A stretch of DNA of 64,000 nucleotides from Paraburkholderia eburnea (GCF_002917095.1 NZ_PQGA01000004.1:248001-312000); one strand, 5' to 3'; shown: positions 19,461 through 28,043, numbered from the stretch's first letter. Numbers and translations are program-made. Notes: generated by a model not told the origin, from the sequence alone.

Positions 19461-20294
19461 TCAGATCACGCAGCGCGCCGCCCGGTTGCGCAGCGCGCGA
19501 ATCGCGCTATACGCGGTGAGCGCCGACGTCTTCGGGTTATCGGGCAGCGGTTTGCCGCACATTTCCAGCGACATTTCGCCGAACGCGCCGCGCGCCACGA
19601 TGCGGTGCACGTTGCGCTCGACCGCCGGATCGGCGATCAGGCGCACCGTGGTGTGATCCAGACCCAGGCCCGCAAGCGCGATGGTCGCCGCCACGTTCGC
19701 GTTCTTCGGAAAGAGCCGCGCCGCTTCGCGCGCGCTGCCTTCGAAGATCACCTGCTCTTTCGTGAGCGAGCGCAGATCGCAGACCTTTTCCGCCGGCGTA
19801 TCGAGCCAGCCCAGCGGCGGCTTGCGGCCCGTGTACAGCACTTCGTCCAGGCCGCCGAGCTTCGCCGCCGACAGCGCGTCGATACCGCCGATCGCGCCCG
19901 AGAGCAGCGTGAGCGTCGCGTCGCCCTCGTCTGCCGCGAGCGACAGACGTTCGAGCAGATCGACATCCGAAAGCGCGCCGATCGACGCCACCGCGCAATC
20001 GGTGCCGCTTTGCAGCAGCGGGACGACGTGATCGACGAGCGCCGCGTGGCCCGCGCATTCGAGCGCGAATTGCGGCTTCGACGAAAGCAGTCTCACGGAC
20101 GAGACCACTTCCACCGAACCATCGACCTGCTTGCGTACGTCGTCGGCGTGATGCTCGGGCACGATCACATGCGATACATGCACGAGCGGGTCCGCTGCGA
20201 CCGCGCGATAGACGGCCTGGCCGATCGCGCCGAAGCCGATCATCGCGATGTCGATGGGCGCATGTGCTGCGTGGACCGCGTTTCCGTTATGCAT
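19461..20294 (-). CDS. Aspartate dehydrogenase-like oxidoreductase (NadX family)
   Basis: 277 aa. The nucleotide-binding motif [20 protein letters not shown] is at about residue 15. The C-terminal catalytic domain has the family blocks [20 protein letters not shown] and [18 protein letters not shown], ending with [16 protein letters not shown]. Family members oxidatively deaminate L-aspartate to iminoaspartate/oxaloacetate with NAD(P). No nadA or nadC gene is near, and the gene overlaps the ThDP-enzyme gene by 8 bp, so a catabolic role on an amino acid or a related 2-amino/2-keto acid is likely. The true substrate is open. Confidence 0.82.
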   Translation of the reverse strand: MHNGNAVHAAHAPIDIAMIGFGAIGQAVYRAVAADPLVHVSHVIVPEHHADDVRKQVDGSVEVVSSVRLLSSKPQFALECAGHAALVDHVVPLLQSGTDCAVASIGALSDVDLLERLSLAADEGDATLTLLSGAIGGIDALSAAKLGGLDEVLYTGRKPPLGWLDTPAEKVCDLRSLTKEQVIFEGSAREAARLFPKNANVAATIALAGLGLDHTTVRLIADPAVERNVHRIVARGAFGEMSLEMCGKPLPDNPKTSALTAYSAIRALRNRAARCVI

Positions 20295-21945
20295 GTTCCG
20301 GTTCCTCTTTGCGCACCGGCGGCCCGGCGAACACGGCTTCGAAGCTGCCCACGGCCTTCATGTCCACTTCGAGCAGCACCGGGCCGTCGAACGCCATGCC
20401 TTCGGCGATCAGCGCGTCAGCGTTGTCGAGCGACGAGAGGCGATAGTGTTTCAGCCCCAGGCTCGCGCAGAATTGCGAGAACTCCGGCTGGTGCAGATCG
20501 ACGAACATGCGACGGCCGCCGTACTGCGCGTCCTGAATGTTGCGGATCACGCCGTAGCACTGGTCGTTCATCAGCACGATCATGACGTTGGCCTTTTCCT
20601 GCACGGCCGTCGCGAGTTCGCCGACGTTGACCATCAGGCCGCCGTCGCCCACGAGACACACGGTCTTGGCCGCTGCATTCGCCAGCGCCGCGCCGATGCC
20701 CATCTGCATGCCCTGGCCGATGCCGCCGCCCAGCGCATGCACGCCCGCGCGCGGTGTGAAGATCTTCAGGAGGCGATTGCCCCACGTGCTGTTCGAGATC
20801 GTGACGTCGCGCACCCAGTTATAGTCGCGACCCACGGCGCGCTGCAGCGCTTCCACGAGGCGGCGATACGGGCCGAGACCCTTGGCCGTTTCTTCGACAG
20901 CCGTATCGCGCGCGGCGGCCAGATCGGCGGCGAATTCCGGGTCGACCTTGATTTTGTTCTCAAGGCGCGTCGCGAGCGCGTCGAGCACGCGCGCGGCATC
21001 GCCGTGCACGAACAGCGCGTTGCGGTAGCCGCGGTTGTCGGCCAGCGCGTCGGCGTCCACGCGATAAAGCGGTTGCGGCAGACCGAGCTTGTACTTGAGC
21101 GTTTCGTTGCCGCGCAGGCGCGAGCCCACCACGAGCATCGCGTCACAGGTCTTGTAGAAGCGCTCGACCGACGGGCTCACATTGAATGCGCCCAGCGTCG
21201 CCGGATGATCTTCCGGCAGCACGCCACGGCCCTGCACGCTCGTCACCACGCCGAAGCCCAACGCCACCAGACGCTCGACAGCCGCGCGCGCGTGACGCGT
21301 GCCGCCGCCCAGCCACAGCAGCGGGCGCTTCGCCTTCGCCAGTTCGTTCGCCAGTTGTTCGACGCGCGCTTCGTCGTGCGTGAGCGTCGTGAGATGCGGC
21401 GCGCCCAGATCGGCGGGCCAGTCAGTCAGCGCAGCCTGAATGTCGATGGGGATTTCCACGCTCACCGGGCCGCTCGGTGCGGTCTGCGCGACGCGCACGG
21501 CTTCACGGAGGGTCGGCAGCGCCGTTTCGACCGAGCGCACGCGGAACGCCGCCTTCGAGATCGACGAGAGCATCGTCAACTGATCGGGCGCTTCGTGAAT
21601 GTACGCGAGGTCCTGATCGAGGTATTCAGTTTCGATCTGGCCGGTGATGTGCAGCAGCGCCGTGCCTGCCGTGAGGGCTTCGACCATCGCGCCCGCGGCG
21701 TTGCCCGCCGCCGTGCCCGTGCTGGTGAACGCCACGCCGAGGCCGCCCGAGACACGCGCGAGGCCGTCGGCCATGTTGACAGCGCCGGCTTCGCCACGCG
21801 CACCGACATAGCGGATCTTGCCGCGCACGCCGATGGCGTCGAGGATCGGCATGTTATGGATCGAAATCACGCCGAAGGCGGTTTGGACTCCACATTGTTC
21901 GAGGAACGCGGCGATCAGTTCGCCAACGGTGGTTTGCTTAGACAT
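20287..21945 (-). CDS. Thiamine diphosphate-dependent decarboxylase/synthase-like enzyme
   Basis: 552 aa from the ATG at 21945. The ThDP-activating Glu is in [16 protein letters not shown] (about residue 50). The ThDP/Mg motif is [20 protein letters not shown] followed by LMNDQ. Family relatives include benzoylformate decarboxylase and acetolactate synthase; a decarboxylase of a 2-keto acid is the most natural role here. It overlaps the preceding SDR gene and the following aspartate dehydrogenase-like gene by 8 bp each, so the three are translationally coupled. It is only distantly related to the ThDP enzyme at 259-1935. Confidence 0.83.
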   Translation of the reverse strand: MSKQTTVGELIAAFLEQCGVQTAFGVISIHNMPILDAIGVRGKIRYVGARGEAGAVNMADGLARVSGGLGVAFTSTGTAAGNAAGAMVEALTAGTALLHITGQIETEYLDQDLAYIHEAPDQLTMLSSISKAAFRVRSVETALPTLREAVRVAQTAPSGPVSVEIPIDIQAALTDWPADLGAPHLTTLTHDEARVEQLANELAKAKRPLLWLGGGTRHARAAVERLVALGFGVVTSVQGRGVLPEDHPATLGAFNVSPSVERFYKTCDAMLVVGSRLRGNETLKYKLGLPQPLYRVDADALADNRGYRNALFVHGDAARVLDALATRLENKIKVDPEFAADLAAARDTAVEETAKGLGPYRRLVEALQRAVGRDYNWVRDVTISNSTWGNRLLKIFTPRAGVHALGGGIGQGMQMGIGAALANAAAKTVCLVGDGGLMVNVGELATAVQEKANVMIVLMNDQCYGVIRNIQDAQYGGRRMFVDLHQPEFSQFCASLGLKHYRLSSLDNADALIAEGMAFDGPVLLEVDMKAVGSFEAVFAGPPVRKEEPEHA

Positions 21946-22756
21946 GACGTGCGACGCCTCCAGATACATCGATATGACTGCCCGTCGTATAGGACGACAG
22001 GGACGTGGCCAGATAAAACAGCGCCTGGGCCGCTTCTTCAGGAAGGCCGAAGCGGCCCAGTGGAATGTGCTTCTTGCGTGCGAGTTCGCCGGTCCATGCC
22101 TGCCAGCTTTGGCCGGCGGCCTGCGCGGCGGCGTCGTTCTCGTAGCGGCGGCGCCATTGGCCCGACTCCACGATGCCGATCAGGATCGAGTTCACGCGGA
22201 TATGCTCGGGCGCGAGTTCCCCCGCGAGCGACTTGATGAGGCTCAGCACGCCCGCGCGCGCCGACGAAGTCGCCACCATATGCGGCTCGGGCTGCAGCGC
22301 CAACAGCGAATTCACGCAGACGATCGAGGCGTTACGCCCTTGTTTTGCAGTGCTACGCAGCATCGGCAAAAACGCGCGCGTCGGACGGATGATGCTGAAA
22401 TACTTGAGATCGAGTTCTTCGCGCCAGGCTTCGTCGGTGGTATCCGCGAAGGTGGAGACGCGGCCCTGGCCAGCGTTGTTCACCAGCATGTCGGCGCGGC
22501 CGAAGCGTTGCTCCACGGCATTCGCGAAGGCGGTGACGTCGTTTGCGTCGAGCACGTCGCAGCGCACGGCCAGCAATTGCGCCTGCGGATGACGCTCGCG
22601 CAGTTCGCGCTCAGCGCGTGCGAGGCGGTCGCTGTCGCGGCCGCAGATCGCGGCGGATGCGCCTGCCTGCAGAAAGAGTTCGGCGCTCGCGAGGCCGATG
22701 CCGGACGAACCGCCCGTCACCACCGCCACCTGGCCGGTCAAATCGAGTTGAATCAT
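21938..22756 (-). CDS. SDR-family protein lacking the usual catalytic Tyr and Lys
   Basis: 272 aa with a clear Rossmann motif (VAVVTGGSSGIGLASAELFL) and NNAG (NMLVNNAG-type block). At the active site the usual YxxxK is replaced: after the Ser of CVNSLLALQ the sequence reads MVATSSARAGVLSL, giving Thr and Arg at the Tyr and Lys positions. It may use another acid/base or be a non-catalytic member. The C-terminus is normal (GSHIDVSGG). It overlaps the IclR gene by 4 bp (ATGA) and the ThDP-enzyme gene by 8 bp. Confidence 0.8.
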   Translation of the reverse strand: MIQLDLTGQVAVVTGGSSGIGLASAELFLQAGASAAICGRDSDRLARAERELRERHPQAQLLAVRCDVLDANDVTAFANAVEQRFGRADMLVNNAGQGRVSTFADTTDEAWREELDLKYFSIIRPTRAFLPMLRSTAKQGRNASIVCVNSLLALQPEPHMVATSSARAGVLSLIKSLAGELAPEHIRVNSILIGIVESGQWRRRYENDAAAQAAGQSWQAWTGELARKKHIPLGRFGLPEEAAQALFYLATSLSSYTTGSHIDVSGGVARHV

Positions 22757-23652
22757 TTGATCCCCAATGCCTTCATGTACGACGTTTTCTTGCCGACCGC
22801 GCTATTTGCACCACGCGCAACCTGCATTCCGGGTCGGTAATTCAGGCGCTTCGAAAGTTCATCGGCGGCGTGACGGACCTTGTCGATCAACCCGCCATCC
22901 AGCAGCGCCGCCTCGATGCCCGGACGCGGAATCGTTGTGGTCACAACGGCTGCGATGCGGCCCGTGTCGTTGCGCACCGGCGCCGACACCACGGAAATGC
23001 CGCGCTCGAACGACGATTCGCTCACCGCGTAGCCGCGCTCGGCGTCTTCGCGAATGCGCATGTAGAGTTCCTCGACCGTGTCCGGCGTCGAAGGTGTGAA
23101 GCGCTCCAGATGCGGCTCCGGATAGAGCGCGCGCAGATCGTCGAGCGTGAGGTCGCCCATCAGGACCTGGCCATGCGTGGTGGCGTGCGCGGGCAAGCGC
23201 GTGCCCACGTTCACCTTCACCGAGCTGAAGATCGGCGCGTGGCTCTGCGCCTTGGCGACGAAGACGATGTCGCGGCCATCGCGGATTACGATGTGCGAGG
23301 TCAGGCCGGTGGCGTCGCGCAGCGACTCGATGAGCGGCAGGCCCAGATCGGTCAATTCCAGCGAACTCAGATATTCGAAGCCAAGGCGCAGCACAGCCAC
23401 GCCCAGGCGGTAATTGCGGTCACGGTCGGCGCGTTCGAGAAAGCCCAGCGATTCGAGCGTTTGCAGCAGACGGAATACTGTCGTGCGCGGAATGCCCAGA
23501 CGGCGCGACAGTTCGGGCGCGTCGAGCACCGGCTCGCGCGGCGAGAATTCGGTCAGAATGCGCAGGCCCCGTTCCAGACCGGGCACGCGGTAACTCGTGT
23601 CGCTGCGGTCTTCGTCGGCGTCGGGGGACGCGCTGGCGAGGTCGGCTGTCAT
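22753..23652 (-). CDS. IclR-family regulator embedded in the catabolic operon
   Basis: 299 aa from the ATG at 23652, which overlaps the hydrolase stop (ATGA). An N-terminal winged HTH (PELSRRLGIPRTTVFRLLQ) is followed by the IclR effector domain (GTRLPAHATTHGQVLMGDL, SESSFERGISVVSAPVRN). PcaR, PobR and MhpR in this family control aromatic catabolism through small aromatic effectors. The protein is very similar over its whole length to the IclR at 29305-30264. The GGAACA palindromes upstream of the operon and porin are candidate sites. Being inside the operon, it would be autoregulated. Confidence 0.9.
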   Translation of the reverse strand: MTADLASASPDADEDRSDTSYRVPGLERGLRILTEFSPREPVLDAPELSRRLGIPRTTVFRLLQTLESLGFLERADRDRNYRLGVAVLRLGFEYLSSLELTDLGLPLIESLRDATGLTSHIVIRDGRDIVFVAKAQSHAPIFSSVKVNVGTRLPAHATTHGQVLMGDLTLDDLRALYPEPHLERFTPSTPDTVEELYMRIREDAERGYAVSESSFERGISVVSAPVRNDTGRIAAVVTTTIPRPGIEAALLDGGLIDKVRHAADELSKRLNYRPGMQVARGANSAVGKKTSYMKALGIK

Positions 23653-24560
23653 GGCTGAATAGTTTCCTGAGATGGCTGATGGGTACGGCAAAAGGTATCG
23701 AGCAGCGTGTTATAGGCTGCGGGCTGTTCGATATAGCCCGCGTGGCCTGCGTGCTCGATCAGGTCGAACGGCGCTTGCGCGATCTGCGCGAGACGCTCGC
23801 AGGCGGCGGGCGGCGTGATGGAGTCTTGCGCGCCCACGGCCACGGCCATCGGCACACGTCCCGCGCATTGCGCGAGATCGGCGGCGAGATCCGCATTCGC
23901 GAGCAGATGCGTGGCCTGCGCGTAACCCTGCGGGATCACGCGCGCCATGTTCCAGCGCACCCAGGCGCGTGCGGCGTCGTCTGCATGCGGCGACAGCATA
24001 TTGGCGCTGCGCTTTTGCGCGAGCCCTTGCGGGCCGAGTTCGGCAAGCATGGCCAGACGCGCGTCGCGCTTGTCGGCGCGCACCTGCGGATCGGCCGCGC
24101 CATAGCCGCCCGCAGGCGAAATCAGCAGCAGACCGCTCACGCGTTCAGGATGCGCGGCGGCGAATGCGCCCGCGATGATGGCGCCAAGCGAATGCCCGAC
24201 CAGCACACAGCGCACGATGCCCAGCGCGTCGAGCCAGTCGCCCAGCACGCGCGCATAGTCGGCGGCGACGGGCGACGCGCTCGCGACCGGCGTGGACGCG
24301 CCATAACCCGGCGCATCCCAGGCCAGCACGCGGCGCGCGCCGCCCAATACTTCGAATTGCTGCACCCACGAAGCCGCGCCGGAGCCGATGCCATGCAGCA
24401 GCACGAGCGGCAGTGCCTCATTGCCGTCCATCGCGTCATTGACTGCCTCGCGATAGCCCACGCACGCCTCGCCCACTCGCACGTCGCGCTGCGCAAAGCG
24501 CGCGAGCCGCGTGTCGAGCGTGGCGGCTGATGAGGCGTGAATATCGATCGCTTCGTTCAT
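23649..24560 (-). CDS. Alpha/beta-hydrolase, probable meta-cleavage product hydrolase
   Basis: 303 aa. The oxyanion-loop region is LVLLHGIGSGAASWVQQF, the nucleophile elbow is VGHSLGAIIAG, the acid Asp is in VAVGAQDSITPP, and the His is in IEHAGHAGYIEQP. This layout matches BphD/MhpC-type C-C hydrolases, which split meta-cleavage products into a 2-hydroxydienoate and a carboxylic acid. Other alpha/beta-hydrolase activities cannot be excluded. No dienoate hydratase or aldolase genes lie in the operon. Confidence 0.82.
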   Translation of the reverse strand: MNEAIDIHASSAATLDTRLARFAQRDVRVGEACVGYREAVNDAMDGNEALPLVLLHGIGSGAASWVQQFEVLGGARRVLAWDAPGYGASTPVASASPVAADYARVLGDWLDALGIVRCVLVGHSLGAIIAGAFAAAHPERVSGLLLISPAGGYGAADPQVRADKRDARLAMLAELGPQGLAQKRSANMLSPHADDAARAWVRWNMARVIPQGYAQATHLLANADLAADLAQCAGRVPMAVAVGAQDSITPPAACERLAQIAQAPFDLIEHAGHAGYIEQPAAYNTLLDTFCRTHQPSQETIQP

Positions 24561-24607
24561 GACTTGAGTTTCTGGCTGGCTTCGTTGGGTTGACTATTTA
24601 GCGATGC

Positions 24608-25147
24608 TTACTTCTGCATATCGCGCTTGATCTTCGCGAGCGGCGAATCCGGCGGATACGTCGGCGTAATAGGCTTGGACGAGCCGAGCATCACGCACAT
24701 CAGCGCGTCTTCCTCGCCGATGTTGATTTCCGTCCGGTAGACGCCCGGCGGCACCGAGATCAGATCGCGCTCGCCGAGCACGGCTTCCCACGTTTCGCCG
24801 TCTTTCTCGCAGATCACTTTCATCTTGCCGCGCAGCACGAAGAAGATTTCTTCCACGTCGATATGAATGTGGCTCGGGCCGATGTTGCCGGCCGGAATCA
24901 CCATCGTCGAGAACGTGAAGCCGCCCGAAGGCACCGTGTTGCTGTCCTTCGCCACGCCGGTGCCGCCCGTGCCCACATAGCGCATCTGCGCGCGGCGGTA
25001 CTTCGGGTCGTAATCGGCCTGGAACTTCAGGGCGTCCCAGTCGTAGCGGCGTGTTTCATAGCGCGCCACGCGGCTGTTCATCCAGTCATCAAAGCTCGCA
25101 TCGGCGGGACGGTCCCACGACTTGCGATCGATATCGGTATCGGCCAT
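24608..25147 (-). CDS. Cupin-domain protein
   Basis: 179 aa. One cupin barrel with the metal-site motif HIHIDVEEIFFVLRGKMKV (about residues 95-113) and the second motif near GERDLISVPPGVYRTEI. A hydrophilic N-terminal extension of about 60 residues contains several Trp/Tyr. The catalytic role is unknown: in catabolic operons such cupins can be dioxygenases, isomerases or decarboxylases. A strong GAAAGGAG site precedes the ATG. It lies 42 bp after the SDR gene at 25190-25975. Confidence 0.8.
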   Translation of the reverse strand: MADTDIDRKSWDRPADASFDDWMNSRVARYETRRYDWDALKFQADYDPKYRRAQMRYVGTGGTGVAKDSNTVPSGGFTFSTMVIPAGNIGPSHIHIDVEEIFFVLRGKMKVICEKDGETWEAVLGERDLISVPPGVYRTEINIGEEDALMCVMLGSSKPITPTYPPDSPLAKIKRDMQK

Positions 25148-25189
25148 CGCTTTCTCCTTTCTAGCTTTCGAACGTTCGATTCGAACGAG

Positions 25190-25975
25190 TCAATTCATCA
25201 CAAAGCCGCCGTTGACCGGCAGCAGTTGCCCGGTCACGAAACGCGCGGCGTCGGTCAACAGGAACAGCACGGGGCCCGTGACGTCTTCGGGCACCTGAGG
25301 GCGCTGCAACGCGCGTCCTTCGAGGTAGAACGCATGACGCTCGGCGGGCACGTAGGCCGTGGCCTCCACTTCGGTCAAACCCGGCGCAATGGCGTTGACG
25401 GTGATGCCGTCCGCACCGAACTCGCGTGCGAGCGAATGCGTCATGGCGATCACGGCGCCCTTGCTGGCCACATAGGCGAGCAGTTTTGGCGCACCCCATA
25501 GTGCGGTGTCCGAAGCGATATTCACGATGGCGCCGCGACCCGAATCGCGCAGCCAGCGCTGCGCGGCCGTGCACATGAGCCAGGTGCCGCGCACGTTCAC
25601 GTCCATCACGGCGTCCCACGTCGAGACAGCGATCTCACTGGCGAACTTGCCGCCCGAATTGGTGATGGCCGCGTTGTTGATGAGCGCGTCCACGCCGCCC
25701 ATGCGCAGCGCGGCGGCTTCCACGAAAGCGTTGATGCTCTCGGGCTGGGCGAGATCGAGCGACAGGAACGCGACGTCGTGGCCTTGCGCGATCAGCGAGC
25801 GCGCCAGCGCTTCGCCCGCATCGTTCAGCACGTCGCCGAACACGACGCGCGCACCGCTCTTCGCGAGCGTGTTCACGAACGCCGCGCCAAGACCGCGCGC
25901 GCCGCCCGTGACGATCACGCGGCGACCCGCGAGTGCGCCCTGCGCCGACGTGTTGACCAGGTTGCTATCAAGCAT
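25190..25975 (-). CDS. SDR-family dehydrogenase, possibly cis-diol dehydrogenase of the pathway
   Basis: 261 aa. NAD(P) motif RVIVTGGARGLGAAFVNTLA, structural NNAA (ALINNAAITNSG), and an intact Ser/Tyr/Lys site (IVNIASDTALWGAP, then YVASKGAVIAMTH). The C-terminus GQLLPVNGGFVMN is typical of FabG-like SDRs. It overlaps the Rieske oxygenase alpha gene by 8 bp, the usual position for the enzyme that rearomatises a cis-dihydrodiol to a catechol. That role is an inference from context; the fold alone also fits other alcohol substrates. Confidence 0.85.
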   Translation of the reverse strand: MLDSNLVNTSAQGALAGRRVIVTGGARGLGAAFVNTLAKSGARVVFGDVLNDAGEALARSLIAQGHDVAFLSLDLAQPESINAFVEAAALRMGGVDALINNAAITNSGGKFASEIAVSTWDAVMDVNVRGTWLMCTAAQRWLRDSGRGAIVNIASDTALWGAPKLLAYVASKGAVIAMTHSLAREFGADGITVNAIAPGLTEVEATAYVPAERHAFYLEGRALQRPQVPEDVTGPVLFLLTDAARFVTGQLLPVNGGFVMN

Positions 25976-27053
25976 GGCTGTGCCCGGCTTGCGTGGCAGC
26001 GGGTTGCTGGGCGCGGAATGCGTCGAGCTCCGTCATGTGCTGCTGCGCACGCTGGCGCAGCATACGGCGCACGCGCGTCATGCCCACGTCGTGCTGATAG
26101 AGGAATTCCTGATCGCGCGCGTTCGGCGCCATGCTTTCCAGGACGTAGCGGTCCTGCTCCAGCACCGCCCAATGCAGACCTTCCAGGCGATTGCGGTACA
26201 GGAAGCGCCATGCGTCGCGCTGCCAGCCCTGCACCTTGCGCGTGCGCCAGAAGTAAACCTGGCAGTTGTCTTCGTCAACGGGTACCGCGAAGCCGATGAT
26301 GCCGAAGCTGCCGCCCGGGCCGAACTTCTTCTTGTACGGAATCGCCAGACGCATCCACAGGCAGCCGGTTTCGCCCAGTTCGACCCAGTCGAAGTTCACG
26401 TCGCGCTGGCCGGTCTTCTCGAACATGAGGCCGGTGTCAGTTTTACGCACGCGCATATCGGCCTGCTTGTCGCCTTCGGCCATCGAATGCGACGTCGCGT
26501 GCAGATAGGCGCCGTGCATCGGGTCCATCACATTGTCGATCGCATACTGATAATTGCACTTCCAGTGCGACATGCACAGGAAGCTCGCGTACTCCTCGCC
26601 CACCAGTTCTTCGGGCAATTGCAGCGGCGCGGGTTCCTTGTGCGCATCGTCGCCGAACCACAGGAAGATCGCGCCCGCATGTTCCTGCGCGGGATACGAC
26701 TTCACGCACTTCTGGCCTTCGAGCGGGCACGCGGACACAGCCGGCACGCTCTGCACGGTGCCGCTGCCGTCAACTTCGATGCCGTGATACCAGCACGCCA
26801 CGCGATTGCCCAGATTCCAGCCGAGCGACAGACGCGCGCCGCGGTGCGGGCAGCGGTCTTCGAGTGCGTTGACCTGGCCGTCCTTGTCGCGCCACAGCAC
26901 GATCTGCTCGCCAAGGCGCGTGATGCCGATGGGCGCGTCGCCCACCTGCCAGCTCGGTGCAACGGGATACCAGTAGTTCTTGATGCCGCGATCCAGATAC
27001 GCGCGGACCGGATCGGCGCCGCTCACTGCGGCGGCTTCGGATGTGGAGGTCAT
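25968..27053 (-). CDS. Rieske non-heme iron oxygenase, alpha (catalytic) subunit
   Basis: 361 aa from the ATG at 27053. The Rieske [2Fe-2S] ligands are Cys68-x-His70 (DRCPHRGAR) and Cys87-x2-His90 (ACWYHGIE). The mononuclear iron site is N174-x2-D177-x2-H180-x4-H185 (DNVMDPMHGAYLH), with the carboxylate ligand further on. Length and the absence of a beta-subunit gene point to an alpha-only oxygenase of the phthalate / vanillate-demethylase / carbazole-like type. It would hydroxylate or demethylate the aromatic substrate with electrons from the ferredoxin (27404) and reductase (15643). Confidence 0.92.
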   Translation of the reverse strand: MTSTSEAAAVSGADPVRAYLDRGIKNYWYPVAPSWQVGDAPIGITRLGEQIVLWRDKDGQVNALEDRCPHRGARLSLGWNLGNRVACWYHGIEVDGSGTVQSVPAVSACPLEGQKCVKSYPAQEHAGAIFLWFGDDAHKEPAPLQLPEELVGEEYASFLCMSHWKCNYQYAIDNVMDPMHGAYLHATSHSMAEGDKQADMRVRKTDTGLMFEKTGQRDVNFDWVELGETGCLWMRLAIPYKKKFGPGGSFGIIGFAVPVDEDNCQVYFWRTRKVQGWQRDAWRFLYRNRLEGLHWAVLEQDRYVLESMAPNARDQEFLYQHDVGMTRVRRMLRQRAQQHMTELDAFRAQQPAATQAGHSHA

Positions 27054-27090
27054 GTGGGGTCTTCCGTGTTCGGGGTGTCCGGGTGCCGGC

Positions 27091-27402
27091 TTAGTCAGCG
27101 AGCAGTCGGAATTCGGCGGCGAGGCGCTCGGCGTTCCAGGGCGAGCCTTCCGGCGTGCGAAAGCCAATGCGGTTCAGGCCCGCCACCACGTCGTCGAGTT
27201 CGACGGCGCCCGCTTCGAACACCTGTTCGAGCGCATCGCCGAAGTCGTTCTCGTACTGCGTCGGCTCGGCCTTGCGGTTTTGCCAGACCATGTTTTCCTG
27301 CTGGCCCGGCTGCTCGATCACGCCCTTGCCGGCGACGTTGTTCGGCTGCGGCGCGAGCCACGGCTTGAGCATCGGATTGAAGTTCACGGGGATTTCTCGC
27401 AT
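27091..27402 (-). CDS. Small protein of unknown role between Rieske ferredoxin and oxygenase genes
   Basis: 103 aa. The ATG at 27402 lies 1 bp after the ferredoxin stop. The N-terminal half (MREIPVNFNPMLKPWLAPQP) is polar and proline-rich. The C-terminal half, EQVFEAGAVELDDVVAGLNR followed by IGFRTPEGSPWNAERLAAEF, resembles the short helix-turn-helix found in serine recombinase C-termini. No recombinase catalytic domain is present. Its place between two oxygenase components suggests an accessory or specificity subunit, or a small DNA-binding protein. I do not know its function. Confidence 0.75.
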   Translation of the reverse strand: MREIPVNFNPMLKPWLAPQPNNVAGKGVIEQPGQQENMVWQNRKAEPTQYENDFGDALEQVFEAGAVELDDVVAGLNRIGFRTPEGSPWNAERLAAEFRLLAD

Positions 27403-27403
27403 G

Positions 27404-27718
27404 TCATTCCACCTTGATCTGGATTTCTTCACCGGCGAGGCGCACGGCGTATTGCTTGAGCGCGCGGCCACCGGGGCCCTTGATGCACTGGCCGGTCTTG
27501 ATGTCGAACACCGCCTCGTGCAGCGGGCACTCGACCGTGCCTTCATCGACGAAACCTTGCGTCAGCAGCGCATACGCGTGCGGGCACACGTTTTCGAGCG
27601 CATAGACCTCGTCGCCCACCTTGTAGATGCCGATCTCCGTGCCATCGAGCTTGAACTCGATCGGTGCGTCATCGGACAGATCGCCGGCATGCCCGGCGCA
27701 GCGCCATTCTTCAGCCAT
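27404..27718 (-). CDS. Rieske-type ferredoxin of the ring-hydroxylating oxygenase
   Basis: 104 aa. The Rieske ligands are in NVCPHAYALL (Cys44-x-His46) and VECPLHEAVFD (Cys-x2-His). The fold and length match BphA3/CarAc ferredoxins, which carry single electrons from the reductase to the oxygenase alpha subunit. It is the first gene of the operon. A TTTTGT-N17-TATAAT promoter and a TGTTCC-N6-GGAACA palindrome lie just upstream. Confidence 0.92.
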   Translation of the reverse strand: MAEEWRCAGHAGDLSDDAPIEFKLDGTEIGIYKVGDEVYALENVCPHAYALLTQGFVDEGTVECPLHEAVFDIKTGQCIKGPGGRALKQYAVRLAGEEIQIKVE

Positions 27719-27741
27719 TTCTCACCTTTCCCGATCAACCG

Positions 27742-27759
27742 TGTTCCACATAAGGAACA
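27742..27759. promoter_or_regulatory. Candidate IclR operator O1 (catabolic operon)
   Basis: TGTTCC-ACATAA-GGAACA, a perfect 6-bp inverted repeat with a 6-bp spacer, 23 bp upstream of the ferredoxin ATG. It lies about 10-30 bp downstream of the expected transcription start, the position of a repressor site. A related palindrome lies at 28026. Confidence 0.7.
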
Positions 27760-27776
27760 TTAGTTTATGTATGGTC

Positions 27777-27805
27777 ATTATAGGAGTCGTCGCCCAAGGA
27801 CAAAA
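27777..27805 (-). promoter_or_regulatory. Sigma70-type promoter of the catabolic operon
   Basis: On the minus strand TTTTGT (27805-27800), a 17-bp spacer and a perfect TATAAT (27782-27777). The -35 is weak, so activation or release from repression may be needed. It is 58 bp upstream of the ferredoxin start. Confidence 0.65.
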
Positions 27806-28025
27806 TAAAAATCCGACGCCCCTGGGGAAAATACCGAGCCGATCCTGAAAAGGGCATGAATGAAGCTCTCCGCGTCACCCTCGCCGGTTGCTAAAACGCT
27901 TGCCCGGCAAGAGGTTACGCGCGTGATTGCAGCGATCGTGCTAGTCCGCACCTGGGGCAACTACCGTCCCAGAAAAGTATTTTGGCGTCCCGCAGGAATC
28001 ACTATACTTTCCATAGGCAGCACAT

Positions 28026-28043
28026 CTATCCATATATGGAACA
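28026..28043. promoter_or_regulatory. Candidate IclR operator O2 (porin side)
   Basis: CTATCC-ATATAT-GGAACA shares the GGAACA half-site and 6-bp spacing with O1; the inner 12 bp TCCATATATGGA are perfectly symmetric. It sits 7 bp downstream of a plus-strand -10-like TATACT (28013-28018), about 150 bp before the porin gene. Confidence 0.6.

Noticed and set aside
20248..22236. A 662-codon plus-strand frame opposite the ThDP enzyme gene
   Set aside because: Composition is that of an antisense shadow, while the minus-strand protein has intact ThDP motifs.
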